Assembly: GCA_964632485.1 (NCBI GenBank)
Contig: CAZWDO010000006.1
Coordinates: 1-55,093, forward strand
Source: CAZWDO01 sp964632485 [NCBI: uncultured bacterium]
GTDB taxonomy: Bacteria > JAGOEH01
DNA length: 55,093 bases
Direction of reading: 5' to 3'
The translations under genes and the position numbers were made by a program. The notes under the pieces are model-generated. The model did not search any database and was not told where the DNA came from. It saw only the letters and a program-made list of their open reading frames with translations. Of the stretch, positions 45,401 to 54,224 are shown in pieces. The stretch's first letter is position 1. The number at the start of each line of letters is the position of its first letter.

Positions 45401-45563
45401 GGATGAATGGATGCAATATAATAACAATGCATGGGAAACGATTGACAAAAATATGGTCGATAACGTCCTCGATGATAAGGCTTACATCGATATGCCCAAT
45501 ATCTCGTCCGTGACATTTCTCAATCCCCGTCGATTCACCTTTGGCATTCGCTTCAATTTTTAA
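42402..45563 (+). CDS. TonB-dependent receptor with carboxypeptidase-regulatory N-domain
   Basis: 1053 residues with TAAGGAGGC before ATG 42402. Signal peptide (1-20); carboxypeptidase-regulatory-like domain (about 22-115: GGKIAGRIIDSETGEGLPSV, GYFRILNLSPGEYTV); plug domain (about 125-235: VEVRGGSANQTAFLIDGLSM-like stretch, GGFNAEYGNVRSGLVNVVTR); beta-barrel to residue 1053 ending ...FGIRFNF with the terminal Phe of outer-membrane barrels. These receptors import ligands such as glycans, siderophores or peptides. No TonB box is certain. Cognate surface lipoproteins may be the 246-residue lipoprotein upstream or the IPT lipoprotein across the promoter. Confidence 0.93.
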   Translation: MNKYLICGLIFALSLGRLMAGTGGKIAGRIIDSETGEGLPSVNVIIFAQWLENNENELATKIGAASDMEGYFRILNLSPGEYTVKMSMMGYAPYVVQHVKVQIDLTTPLNIQLTPQAMMGKEVVVVAQRAIVTKDISNSQMNVESKALKTLPVQNVNQVVTLQAGIQKGTEGMEVRGGSANQTAFLIDGLSMNDERSNIPYSAVSLSSIQEIQIQTGGFNAEYGNVRSGLVNVVTRDGETNRYSGTFNLRYAPPQKKHFGISLYDPNSFFNRPYMDPDVCWTGTKNGNWDAFTQKQYYSFEGWNTVAEKTLRDDDPTNDLTPEGAKRVYEWQRRRKGDIDKSDYVIDLGVGGYIPWLTPKLGNLRFFVSYFDERNMLIYPLSRDSYHNRHTQLKLTSDITGNIKLTLSGLYGEVYSVSPYNWTTTPTGRVLQDNSEIADLLSTTDGSAMLYVPAYYSPSAIYRSMIGLKLTHVLSEPTYYEVSLQYNANRYRTTQMELRDTSKVNEVLPGYFLDEAPFGYWGYGTGGIEGVMRTGGWQNLGRDHSDNSTIQSHFDLTSQINRHNQIKTGLSFALNDYDINSTTFSPSMDTWTRSMIYHVTPYRLGAYFQDKMEFEGFIANIGMRLDLSDPNSDQFVLSDYDKYYKAGYGKLLEEEVPETKVDPKWNLSPRLGVSHPISENSKLYFNYGHFQSEPSSTYRFRLQRESSGLVTYIGNPNLGLERTIAYELGYAHNLFNMFLLNLAAYYKDVTNQINWIYYQNINSSVQYYKTANNNYADIRGFEITLTKRVGKWMTGFINYTYDVQANGYFDIQRYYEDPNAQRNYLKDNPYVTKAEPRPYARANLEFHTPSKWGPQWLSDFPLAEWTMNLLVDWKTGSYTTYNPQNILFVKNNVQWRDWFNVDLRLSKIIHIRKFDVQFYLDVENLLNLKHLNYAGFADNYDYQYYMESLHFSWESGVEKGSDRIGDYRKPGVEYQPVKEAATLTEIKIPDPTAYYYIKTTDEWMQYNNNAWETIDKNMVDNVLDDKAYIDMPNISSVTFLNPRRFTFGIRFNF

Positions 45564-45585
45564 TGAAACAACAAAGAGGAAGATG

Positions 45586-47727
45586 ATGAAAATAATCAAA
45601 ATTTTTATGCTGCTGATCTGCTCTCTGATATTTGTGAATACAAGTTGGGGACAGGTTGAAGGAACCGAGCGGCGTTATTTGCGGTTAGGTGAATTACAGC
45701 ATTTTTACAGCGCCTACGGCACTGAACGCGCCTGGAATAATGTGTACTATGAGGGGTTGATGTGGCCGGCTGATTATACCAAGCAGGATAATTTCGTCAT
45801 ACAGCGGGCATGGGTTGGATGCGAGGAGTTCACCGATCAGTATAATGAGTATTGGAGCCATTATTGCAGTATGTTTCTGATTGATTATGTCGGCAGAAGC
45901 CTATTCCCGGTCGAGCTGAAAGAAACCGCTAAATTTGAGCGCCCCCCGGTATATGTTACCACCGCCAACGGGTTGACGGATATTACCCAGCCCTATCGCG
46001 CCGATGTTGATGAACTCAATGAAGATCAACCTTCTGATTTGATGATCAGTAATGTAATCAATACCTATATGGGAGTGACGGTTACCCGGCGTTTATACAA
46101 GTTTTCACAACAATATCATGATAATTATATTATCAGGGAGATTGTGATCAAGAATACCGGCAATACGGATTATGATGATGATATTGAATTGAATGCCACT
46201 GTAAAAGGATTTCGGCTGAGTTGGGCAATTCGTTACAGTCTGGGCCGTCGGGGCGCTGAATTGGTCAGCGGCGGTCAGGTATGGGGCCAGAATTCCTGGG
46301 TGACGCGTCGGGGAGAAGATTATGCGTCGCATGTGGGAGAAGCGATTACTGAAACCAATCCAATTGTTGACTGGCTGCGTTGCGCATTTTCATGGATCGG
46401 CCAAAACAGCGCCAACAGTTATGATAACTGGGGCGGGCCTGATTTAACGACGAATGGAATGCTGTACGGCCCCCAACACGCGGGTATCGTGACGCTGCAT
46501 GTGGATAAAAGCGCCAGCGATAAAAGCGATGATCCTGATCAACCGGTCTGCTTAGGGTGGCATTCCGGCGATGATTATGCTTCAACCGGGGATCTGACGG
46601 ATATTACTCAAATGGATAAAGCCTATAGCTATATTAGCGGTAATCCCTATCCCGATGCTTCTAAAGGCGGAACGGATCGATTTTATGAAAAATACCATGC
46701 GACAAATCCCAGCCCCTGGACGGTTCATGGCAATGGTGGCGGCACGAATATCTGGTTTTGTTACGGCCCGTTTGATCTGGCCCCCGGCGACAGCGTGACG
46801 ATCATTGAGGCCGAAGCCGTGGCGGGGCTGAGCCGCCAGGAATGCGAACGCGTGGGTATCCGTTGGAAAAAAGCGAAGGATGACACCAGCGATAAAGGGC
46901 CCTTCATCCTACCTGACGGGCTGACGACGGACGATAAAGACATATTTAAAAATGATTGGGTCTCTACCGGTGTCGATTCGATTATGCAGACTTTTGGACG
47001 CGCGAAACGCAACTTTGATCTGAATTATCAAATCCCTCAACCCCCCAGCCCTCCGAGCTTTTTTAAAGTTGAATCCGGCGGCGACCGCATCAGTATCTCG
47101 TGGGGCGACAGTCCTGATAACCAAAACCCGGATTTTGCCGGGTACCGTTTATTCCGCGCTGTCGGAAAACCGGACACCACCTATGAAATGGTCTTTGAAT
47201 GCGATCCCAGTGTGACTGAATATTCCGATGTTTCGGCTATCCGGGGGTTTTCGTACTATTATTATATCGTCGCGTTCACTCATGGAGCCGATAATGCGAC
47301 CGGTCAGGCAAATCCTACCGGCGAACTGGTCAGCAACCGTTTCTATACCAAGACCACCGAAGGCGTCTATCTATTACGCGCCGAGGGAGATGCTCTGGAT
47401 GATATTCGTATCGTTCCCAATCCCTATCATATTCGCGCCCGTAATATGCAATATCCCGGCGAACAGGATAAAATCATGTTTCTCAATATTCCCGGACATT
47501 GTACAATACGGATTTTTACACCCAACGGAGATCTGGTACAAACCATTCATCATGAGGATGGATCTGGCGACCAAACCTGGAATTCAGTGACCTCTTCCCG
47601 CCAGGTCGTGGTCAGCGGCGTCTATCTGGTTCATGTGGAAGTTACCCAGGATTCGCATGATGAGAGAGGCAATATTAAATTTCGCAAAGGTGATACGATT
47701 ATCAAACGGATGATTATCATCCGCTAA
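45586..47727 (+). CDS. Large exported protein with FnIII domain and Por/FlgD-like tail
   Basis: About 713 residues from ATG 45586, five bases after AGAGGA; ATG 45583 is equally in frame. A signal peptide (to about residue 23, SWGQ) is followed by a large beta-rich region of unknown fold, a fibronectin type III domain (about 485-585: PPSPPSFFKVESGGDRISIS, then AGYRLFRAVGKP) and a C-terminal module with IRIVPNPYHI and VVSGVYLVHVEV, like the FlgD-type/T9SS sorting tails of FCB bacteria. Probably a secreted or surface product of this cluster. Confidence 0.8.
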   Translation: MKIIKIFMLLICSLIFVNTSWGQVEGTERRYLRLGELQHFYSAYGTERAWNNVYYEGLMWPADYTKQDNFVIQRAWVGCEEFTDQYNEYWSHYCSMFLIDYVGRSLFPVELKETAKFERPPVYVTTANGLTDITQPYRADVDELNEDQPSDLMISNVINTYMGVTVTRRLYKFSQQYHDNYIIREIVIKNTGNTDYDDDIELNATVKGFRLSWAIRYSLGRRGAELVSGGQVWGQNSWVTRRGEDYASHVGEAITETNPIVDWLRCAFSWIGQNSANSYDNWGGPDLTTNGMLYGPQHAGIVTLHVDKSASDKSDDPDQPVCLGWHSGDDYASTGDLTDITQMDKAYSYISGNPYPDASKGGTDRFYEKYHATNPSPWTVHGNGGGTNIWFCYGPFDLAPGDSVTIIEAEAVAGLSRQECERVGIRWKKAKDDTSDKGPFILPDGLTTDDKDIFKNDWVSTGVDSIMQTFGRAKRNFDLNYQIPQPPSPPSFFKVESGGDRISISWGDSPDNQNPDFAGYRLFRAVGKPDTTYEMVFECDPSVTEYSDVSAIRGFSYYYYIVAFTHGADNATGQANPTGELVSNRFYTKTTEGVYLLRAEGDALDDIRIVPNPYHIRARNMQYPGEQDKIMFLNIPGHCTIRIFTPNGDLVQTIHHEDGSGDQTWNSVTSSRQVVVSGVYLVHVEVTQDSHDERGNIKFRKGDTIIKRMIIIR

Positions 47728-47754
47728 TCAGTATAAATTATTAAATTAGCAACG

Positions 47755-47782
47755 GCGCCGGGAAATCAATCTCGGCGCTTTT
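47755..47782 (+). terminator. Rho-independent terminator of the receptor operon
   Basis: GCGCCGGGA / TCTCGGCGC 9-bp stem (one G-U pair), a 6-base loop and then TTTTG, 28 bases after the stop of the FnIII gene. Confidence 0.85.
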
Positions 47783-47808
47783 GCATTGGTACTATATGAT
47801 TTTTCATA

Positions 47809-48015
47809 TTATTTACAGATAACTTTATTGTCGTGATAATGGGCCTGATTCTGTTTCCACGAAAAATAATAGATTATGGAACGGCGGATGCCCCTTGGCA
47901 ATTCCATAAGACAGGAATCCCCAGTCTCTCGATAGGCAGTATAAACAAGAGCATCAGTGTTGGAAATTAGGTTTCCGACCCAATCAAATATGATAATAAC
48001 TGTAATGAAACGCAT
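47809..48015 (-). pseudogene. Truncated partial copy of the GWxTD gene 5' end
   Basis: The first 55 codons parallel the start of the GWxTD protein at 37909-39255 (MRFITVIIIFDWVG against MRLIAVIILFAWVG; shared AYRETGD; GIRRSIIYYF against GVRRSALHYF). After about residue 52 the match is lost and the frame ends at 68 residues. The match also continues upstream of the start: both copies have AAACGCATTAA and the TAATG stop/start overlap. It therefore looks like a degraded segmental duplication, convergent with the FnIII gene. No function is expected. The rest of the intergenic stretch to 48221 holds no gene I can see. Confidence 0.75.
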
Positions 48016-48221
48016 TAATCCAACTTTAGCAGGCAGTAATTTTGTTTGATTTATTATAACTACATATATTACATAGTGTTAAAGATTTTATGTCAAGAAA
48101 TTGACTGAAGTTTTGACTTGAGCGTCAAAAATTAAGTATTTATTATCCAATAACTTAAAGTTAAGGTTTTCAAAAAAGTTGTTTGTAGTGCCGTACAGAT
48201 TAAAATAATTTCACTTTTCGC

Positions 48222-48250
48222 TTGACAACCTCGCCTTTTTTTGTTATATT
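48222..48250 (+). promoter_or_regulatory. Promoter of the transposase remnant
   Basis: TTGACA (48222-48227), a 17-base spacer and TATATT (48245-48250), 53 bases before the GTG of the first transposase frame. Confidence 0.6.
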
Positions 48251-48302
48251 GCCTGTTGTGTTTGTGGGTCTATCCCCAATTGCCTGACCGAAAGGATGTA
48301 GG

Positions 48303-48686
48303 GTGTTCTTCCGTAAAAAATTCGCCAGACGATCCGTATTGCCTTCTATTCAACTGATTGCCAATGAACGCATTGGAAATAAAGTCAAACAAATCATCGT
48401 GATTTCACTGGGAACTGATTATGATCTGCCTGAAACTCTTTATCCGGATGTGGCGGTCGCAGTCGAGCAAAAGCTCAATCAGACCCATTCGTTATTTACC
48501 ATTCCCCGGGTCGATTCGATTGCCGAGGATATTTTCCAGCGCATCATCAAGGAAATCACCTATTATCTCAAAAAACAGCAGATTGAATTGCAGAAGAAAG
48601 CCTATCAGGAGCAGACAGGGCATCCAGAGAAAGTTGGGAAAAAATCTGCAAAGAGGAAGGGCGGCGGGATTGGTGAGGCATATTGA
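48303..48686 (+). pseudogene. Transposase N-terminal fragment (IS1634-like)
   Basis: 127 residues from GTG 48303 with AAAGGATGTAGG upstream. The start MFFRKKFARRSVLPSIQLIA and the following VKQIIVISLGTDYDLPETL pattern resemble the N-terminus of IS1634/IS4-group transposases. It ends at a stop overlapped by a second open frame with a different transposase piece, so the element is broken by a frameshift or is a composite of decayed parts. Family assignment is tentative. Confidence 0.5.
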
Positions 48687-49101
48687 CAATTATTTTCAGT
48701 TGGCTAAGGGATATTATTCGTTGAGACAGATTTTTCTGGTATTGGGATTGAGTATTATGTTGCGGGCGAAAACGATTGAGGGGATCAAGCATTTTTTTGC
48801 TGGAGAGATGGGGAAGTTGCTGGGATTGGATCGGATACCGGAATATGCACGCACATTGCGCAAGAAGTTGGACGCGTTGGCGGAATCGGGTCAGATCGGA
48901 GCCTGGAGTCAGGCGTTGAGCCGGGATTGGATGGCAAGCTTCCCGGAATTGGCCGGGGCGCTGTATGTTGACGGACATGTTCGCGTCTATTACGGTTCCC
49001 GGGCGCAATTGCCGAAGCGTTACATCGCCCGTTACAAGCTATGTATGCGGGGAACAACGGATGATGTGGCCTGGATTGGATGTTTTCAACATGTTCGTTA
49101 G
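48673..49101 (+). pseudogene. Transposase central fragment
   Basis: 142 residues if read from GTG 48673, overlapping the previous stop. Segments HIDNYFQLAKGYYSLRQIF, MGKLLGLDRIPEYARTLRKK and LYVDGHVRVYYGSRAQLPKR followed by a CMRGTTDD motif are typical of a group of putative DDE transposases; the VDGHVRVYYG segment should hold a catalytic Asp. The frame breaks right after the GTTDD motif, and the rest of the catalytic domain is missing. Terminal inverted repeats were not found by eye. Confidence 0.65.
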
Positions 49102-49122
49102 CGACGGTGTTCAGTAAACTAA

Positions 49123-49440
49123 CAATCAGATCATGGTTACCCGGGGTATTCTTCCGATGCGTCTGGTGAGATTTATTGCTGTATGAATTATTTTATGAGA
49201 AATCAGTTCGGCATCAATGATGCTTTAAAAGCCGGGCTCTATCAAGATCAGTCACTGGTGCCCGCCTGTGCTTGGATCAAGAGCAGGGTTCCTCACGTTG
49301 TGGATGCAGAAATCGAATCAGGGGAAGGCAAGCTTAAAATAAGCTGGATGGCCGTATCGGAAGATTCGGTCTTTCGTTGGGTTGTCAGTGCAGAAAAATT
49401 AGAATGCCGAATATGGTGGCATCGGCGAAAAAATGAGTGA
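49123..49440 (+). pseudogene. Probable 3' remnant of a family-10-like glycosyl hydrolase (GHL10) gene
   Basis: The open frame runs from just after a stop at 49120-49122, so it has no proper beginning; ATG 49183 would give 85 residues. The visible sequence (YFMRNQFGINDALKAGLY, then LVPACAWIKSRVP and ISWMAVSEDSVFRWVV) resembles the C-terminal end of GHL10/DUF187-type glycosyl hydrolase-like lipoproteins, followed by an FnIII-like strand pattern. The 3' 56 bases overlap the end of the convergent CPBP gene. It is probably a decayed gene truncated by the transposase insertion. Assignment is by eye and uncertain. Confidence 0.35.
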
Positions 49441-50134
49441 TAACTGGAGCAAGCATTCCTTTGGATTCTTTACGGATAAAACCTAGTAAAAGACCATAGA
49501 TTGCTGCTAAAACTGCTCCTACCATTCCTCGGGGAAATCCATTCCAGTGCATAATGCCAAATAGAGCCGATTGGAGTATATTAACCTGAATAGGGCGCTT
49601 GATAATTTGCTCCAATCCATTCCATAAAATTCCCTTTAGGATAAATTCCTCCCAAATGGAATTGAAAATTGAAAATATAATACCGATTATGAGTATTCCG
49701 CTTAGCGATGAATTTGGAATTTGTTGAAATAAGTCGATCAAATCCGGTTCCAGTAAAACGACCCAAAGAATTAATGCGCCTGAACTGATTAAAATTGTCG
49801 GAATCATTAACCACAATGTTCTTCTGTTAATTTGACCCGGTTTCAACCAGGTGATTTTGTTTTGTGTTTTTTTTAAGCTGGATAGTAAGCCAAAATATAA
49901 TATGAGAGGAACGATAAAAGCGCTTGGCCATGGCAAGATTAGTAAGAATACTAAAAATATCGGCCAAAAAATGGAATGAACAAAAAAAGTGGAATCGGTA
50001 GTATAAAAATATGCCAGAATTAGACATTGAATAATCGCTAATAACCATAACCACGATGTTTGATGGACAAAAAAGATAAATGGAATCAAAATGTTCAGTA
50101 TGGCTAATCCTGCATTCATTTTTTTTTGAATCAT
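49385..50134 (-). CDS. CPBP-family intramembrane protein (CAAX-protease-like)
   Basis: 249 residues with AAAGGAT nine bases before ATG 50134. About seven to eight transmembrane helices. The CPBP/Abi motifs are present: EEFILKG (motif 1, with Lys in place of the usual Arg of EExxxR), FGIMHW (motif 2 His) and HFFADATIF (motif 3). Such proteins are either Rce1-like glutamate intramembrane proteases or bacteriocin self-immunity factors. It stands alone upstream of nothing obvious; its 3' end overlaps the hydrolase remnant. Confidence 0.85.
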   Translation of the reverse strand: MIQKKMNAGLAILNILIPFIFFVHQTSWLWLLAIIQCLILAYFYTTDSTFFVHSIFWPIFLVFLLILPWPSAFIVPLILYFGLLSSLKKTQNKITWLKPGQINRRTLWLMIPTILISSGALILWVVLLEPDLIDLFQQIPNSSLSGILIIGIIFSIFNSIWEEFILKGILWNGLEQIIKRPIQVNILQSALFGIMHWNGFPRGMVGAVLAAIYGLLLGFIRKESKGMLAPVITHFFADATIFGILIFLH

Positions 50135-50234
50135 TGTAGCATATCCTTTTTAAGACGCTTAGGGAGTAATAGTATTTTAATAATCGAAACGATACTGCTT
50201 CCGGATTGTATTGAATTGAATTTGATACGAACTC

Positions 50235-53200
50235 TTATACCTTCCCGGATTGCTGAATGGGGATGAAAAAACTGAATGTGGAACCGATATTTTTTTGACT
50301 GTTGACTTGAAGGTTTCCATGATGCAATTCAACTATTTTTTTTACAATTGCCAATCCCAGACCAGTACTGGTTTCGCCAGCAGTCGGGCGAGCGCTTAGT
50401 TTTTCGAATCCTTTAAATATCTTTTTCATGTCGCTTTCGTCCAAGCCTTGGCCGGTATCCGTAATATGCGTAGTTAGATAACATTCTTTGATTTCGCATG
50501 ACACGGTAACTTTTCCGTTTGGATAGGTGAATTTAATAGCATTGCTTAACAAATTGTCTAGAACTTCATGGATTTTATCGGCATCAATCATGATTTCGGG
50601 AATCGGTGAATGGAAGTGGGTTTTTATCTCAATGTTCTTCTGTTTGGCAATCTGTTCGTGGAATTCGATGGCATCCTTTAGTATTTTTTCATAGTTCTGG
50701 GTTTGAAGATTAAGCTGGATTTTTCCCGATTCTATGGCGGAAATATCCAGGAGTTCATTGATTAAGCGAGACATTTGATCGATAATTGCCAGAGTGCGTT
50801 CTAAGTCTCTCATGCTCTTGCCTTTGTCGAAAGTGTCCGCTTTGAGCATGTACATTTGCAATTGGATATAGCCGCGAATCGAAGAAAGCGGATTCCGCAA
50901 ATCATGAGCAGCCATTCCCAAAAATGTGTTTTTTTTCTCATTAAGCTTTTTTAGTTCATCCATGATCATGGTTTTGATAAAAGCGGAAAGTATGTGTTCC
51001 TTGAGATGTTTTAGTAGTTCGATATCCTGATTATCAAATGCCTTTTCATTCTGCATGTTCTCAAAAATCAGGTAAGCGCCAATTCGGTTTTTAACTAAAA
51101 TTCTCATAATCAACATTACTTTAGGAAGTTCGAAAAAACTCATTTTCTCTTCTGCGATTCTTCCTTGGACCTGTTTTATTAGGTATATATCTTCAAAAAC
51201 AATACTGGAATTCTGTATATATCGATATTCAGCTTCGAATGCCGTTAATTGAATGGATTGCATTTTTTTCAGAGGCCATCCCAATGTAGCTTCAAAACAG
51301 TATTTGTCAGCTTCCTTGTCATAGACCAGTACCGATGCTTTTTCCACTCCGGGAATGATGCGTGTGGCATTTAATATGGATTGCAGGAGTTTTTGAAAAT
51401 CCATTTCAATATTGATTGATCGAATAATAGAATCTAATTTTTCCAGAAGATTGTTTTTTTTCAAAAGCAAGATATTATTAGTCTCTAATTCGCATTTTTT
51501 TCGATTTAATTCATCGGTCCGCAGGATCACTTTTTCTTCCAATATCCTCTTTTGCTTTTCGATTCTTTGTAGCCGTCTTTTATGAATCAAATAAATAAAA
51601 ACCAACATACTCATTGTAGAAAATATTTTAAACCAAGTTTGTTCCCAGAAAGGCGGTTCAATAATCACATAAATCCGGGAACACGCTTCGTTCCATTGAT
51701 TGCCGGTACTGGTGGCTTTGACATTAAATATGTATTCGCCTCCGGATAAATTGGTATAAGTGGCATAACGTCTTTTTCCACAATAAATCCACTCCTCATC
51801 AAATCCTATCAATTGATAGGCGTATTGGTTTTTTGATGGGTTCAGGTAGTTGAGATTGGCAAACTCAAATCCAAAAAAATTGTCCTTGTATGAAAGGCGT
51901 ATGGTATCAGTAAATAAGATCGATTGGCTAAATTTTACTTCCTTATCAAATTTTTTGAAATTGATGATATGGGTTGGTTGAATAAGTGTCCGGCATTGAA
52001 TGCTATCTGGAAAGAAATAGTTGAATCCGTTACTACCGCCAAAAAACATCTCGCCTTTGCTGTTCTGATAATAGCTGCTTTCCGTAAACTGATATCCCAA
52101 TAATCCATCCGAAGCATCAAAATTATCCATGCGATTAGTGATAGTATTAAATTTCGTAATCCCGTCATTGGTTGATAACCAGAGATTTCCAGAACTATCT
52201 CCCAGGATTCCTAAGATATCGTTGTTGGGTAATCCGGTTTGAAGAGAAAATCGTTCAAATTGATGAGTTTTTATATCTAACTTATTCAGTCCACCGTTAA
52301 GTGTCCCGATCCAAAGCGTCAGAGAATCTGAGAAATGCAAGGAAAGAATATTGTTATTGGTCAAGGTGAGTGGCGAGGTCTGGTCTGCAAGATACCTTCG
52401 GATTATTTTTCCTGAATTATTGAAATGGATAAGTCCGCCTCCGTAAGTTCCCAACCAGAGTGTCTGGTCGAAAGGGTTTTCCAAAATCACGATTACAAAG
52501 GAGCTGGTAGTATTATTGTGGATTTTTTCGATGGGAAAATTGGTAAATTGCTGATTGGAAATGTTTAATCGCATGATACCATTTTCAGTGCCAATCCAGA
52601 GCATGTTGTTTCTATCCAGCCACATGGACCAGATGTGATCGCTTTTTCCGCTTTGAGAATCGGATTTAATAATCGTAAACGTCTCGTGCTTGGGTTCAAA
52701 CCGGATCAATCCTTTGTTTCTGCCTCCTAACCAGAACACACCTGAATCATCCCTGCAAATACTATGGATCGTACTGTCCATACTCGCGAAGTCGGTCGTG
52801 TGGTTGGGTATGTAATTTTTATAAGTGTCGTCGGATCGATCTATCCGAATCAGTCCATTCCGTTCGGTCCCGATCCATAATATCCGATTATCATCTTCAT
52901 AGAAACATAAAATGTCCCGATCATTGCTATGTTGTATAGGATTGATCGTCAATTCATGAAATTCGAACTTGATCCGATTGATATCACAGATATTGATGCC
53001 TTCACCGATGGTCCCAATCCAAACTAGATCATTTTTATCTTTAAAAATTGAATAGATATATTTGTCGCTGATACTACTGGGGTTGGTTGGATCATTGATA
53101 TAATGAACAAACCGGTTGGCGGCAATATCCAAAATATCCAGCCCATTGACGGTTCCAATCCATAACCGGTTGCTTTTATCAAAATAAGTGGCTCGAATAT

Positions 53201-54047
53201 TTTCACATATCAGAGTGTTGGTATCCGAAGGATGATGGCGATATTGAACAAAGGTTTCTCTTTGTGGATCTAGTCGGTTTAGTCCCTCCATCGTTCCAAT
53301 CCATAAATATCCTGTCGAATCCCTGCAAATTGAGCGGATTATATTCCCGCATAGTGTCTGAATGACGGATGAATCGCTGCGTAGTTGGGCTGATGCTGAT
53401 ATATCGCTGTAAAAAGCCTTGTTTTGAAAGGTCTCAATATTTACTTTAAACAATCCATACGAGGTTCCTACCCATAGGAAACCTTCACTGTCAAAACACA
53501 TGCACCAGATAAACCGATTACGATATTTACCAGTATCGATTATAACTCGGGTGAACTTTTTTATTTTTTTATCATAATAGTTCAATCCCATTTCGGTACC
53601 GATCCATATCCGTTGATATTTATCCTCGCAAATTGATGTGATGTATTTATCGCTGTTAATACTGGTTGAGTCGGTTTCATTATATTTGAATCGGGTAAAG
53701 GTTTCAGATTTTTCATTGTAAAGATTCAGTCCGCCGAATTTGGTTCCAATCCAGAGTTGTCCTTGAGAATCATTGAAAAGGATTAATATTTTGTTATCGG
53801 AGAGAGAGGTTGTATCTTCAGGAATATGCTTGAATATTTTAAAGTTGTAACCATCAAAGCGGTTGAGTCCGTCTTCCGTACCGATCCAGATAAAATTATG
53901 GTTATCCTGAGTGATGGAAAATACATTGTTTTGGGACAGCCCATCGGTATTGAGATAGTGTTTAAAACGGAAGAGATTTTCTTTAGGGAAAATATTTATC
54001 GTTTTCAAAAGCAGAAAAACAATAAAAATTATGTATTTTTGCGTCAA
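50235..54047 (-). CDS. Double-propeller sensor histidine kinase
   Basis: 1270 residues from TTG 54047 (GGGGAG lies 11 bases upstream). A signal peptide (about 4-20), then about 14 'LWIGT..GL' propeller repeats, i.e. two seven-bladed propellers (about 25-690), a Y_Y_Y domain (about 720-790), one transmembrane helix (about 800-820), a coiled coil, a GAF domain (about 880-1030), HisKA with phospho-acceptor His in MAAHDLRNPLSS (near 1046) and HATPase_c (about 1150-1265: DNLLSNAIKF, ITDTGQGLD, TGLGLAIVKK). Unlike hybrid kinases of this group it has no receiver or AraC domain, and no response regulator is adjacent. Confidence 0.94.
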   Translation of the reverse strand: MTQKYIIFIVFLLLKTINIFPKENLFRFKHYLNTDGLSQNNVFSITQDNHNFIWIGTEDGLNRFDGYNFKIFKHIPEDTTSLSDNKILILFNDSQGQLWIGTKFGGLNLYNEKSETFTRFKYNETDSTSINSDKYITSICEDKYQRIWIGTEMGLNYYDKKIKKFTRVIIDTGKYRNRFIWCMCFDSEGFLWVGTSYGLFKVNIETFQNKAFYSDISASAQLRSDSSVIQTLCGNIIRSICRDSTGYLWIGTMEGLNRLDPQRETFVQYRHHPSDTNTLICENIRATYFDKSNRLWIGTVNGLDILDIAANRFVHYINDPTNPSSISDKYIYSIFKDKNDLVWIGTIGEGINICDINRIKFEFHELTINPIQHSNDRDILCFYEDDNRILWIGTERNGLIRIDRSDDTYKNYIPNHTTDFASMDSTIHSICRDDSGVFWLGGRNKGLIRFEPKHETFTIIKSDSQSGKSDHIWSMWLDRNNMLWIGTENGIMRLNISNQQFTNFPIEKIHNNTTSSFVIVILENPFDQTLWLGTYGGGLIHFNNSGKIIRRYLADQTSPLTLTNNNILSLHFSDSLTLWIGTLNGGLNKLDIKTHQFERFSLQTGLPNNDILGILGDSSGNLWLSTNDGITKFNTITNRMDNFDASDGLLGYQFTESSYYQNSKGEMFFGGSNGFNYFFPDSIQCRTLIQPTHIINFKKFDKEVKFSQSILFTDTIRLSYKDNFFGFEFANLNYLNPSKNQYAYQLIGFDEEWIYCGKRRYATYTNLSGGEYIFNVKATSTGNQWNEACSRIYVIIEPPFWEQTWFKIFSTMSMLVFIYLIHKRRLQRIEKQKRILEEKVILRTDELNRKKCELETNNILLLKKNNLLEKLDSIIRSINIEMDFQKLLQSILNATRIIPGVEKASVLVYDKEADKYCFEATLGWPLKKMQSIQLTAFEAEYRYIQNSSIVFEDIYLIKQVQGRIAEEKMSFFELPKVMLIMRILVKNRIGAYLIFENMQNEKAFDNQDIELLKHLKEHILSAFIKTMIMDELKKLNEKKNTFLGMAAHDLRNPLSSIRGYIQLQMYMLKADTFDKGKSMRDLERTLAIIDQMSRLINELLDISAIESGKIQLNLQTQNYEKILKDAIEFHEQIAKQKNIEIKTHFHSPIPEIMIDADKIHEVLDNLLSNAIKFTYPNGKVTVSCEIKECYLTTHITDTGQGLDESDMKKIFKGFEKLSARPTAGETSTGLGLAIVKKIVELHHGNLQVNSQKNIGSTFSFFIPIQQSGKV

Positions 54048-54094
54048 GCTGATAGTTGCTCCCCGTATAGGTGTTTACTTGTAGTTAATACTAT

Positions 54095-54123
54095 ATTATA
54101 GAGGATTTGATTCTATTTGTCAA
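54095..54123 (-). promoter_or_regulatory. Perfect-consensus sigma-70 promoter of the sensor kinase
   Basis: On the minus strand TTGACA (54123-54118), exactly 17 bases, then TATAAT (54100-54095). Predicted +1 is near 54088, about 41 bases before the start codon. Both hexamers match the E. coli consensus. Confidence 0.88.
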
Positions 54124-54224
54124 GTTGTTTTTAATGTGACTGTTTGTTTTGTAAGTTAACTCACTTTGGATTCAATTTTTTTAATATAACTTTTTGCGGT
54201 GTAATGCTCGCCTTAAATGATCGG

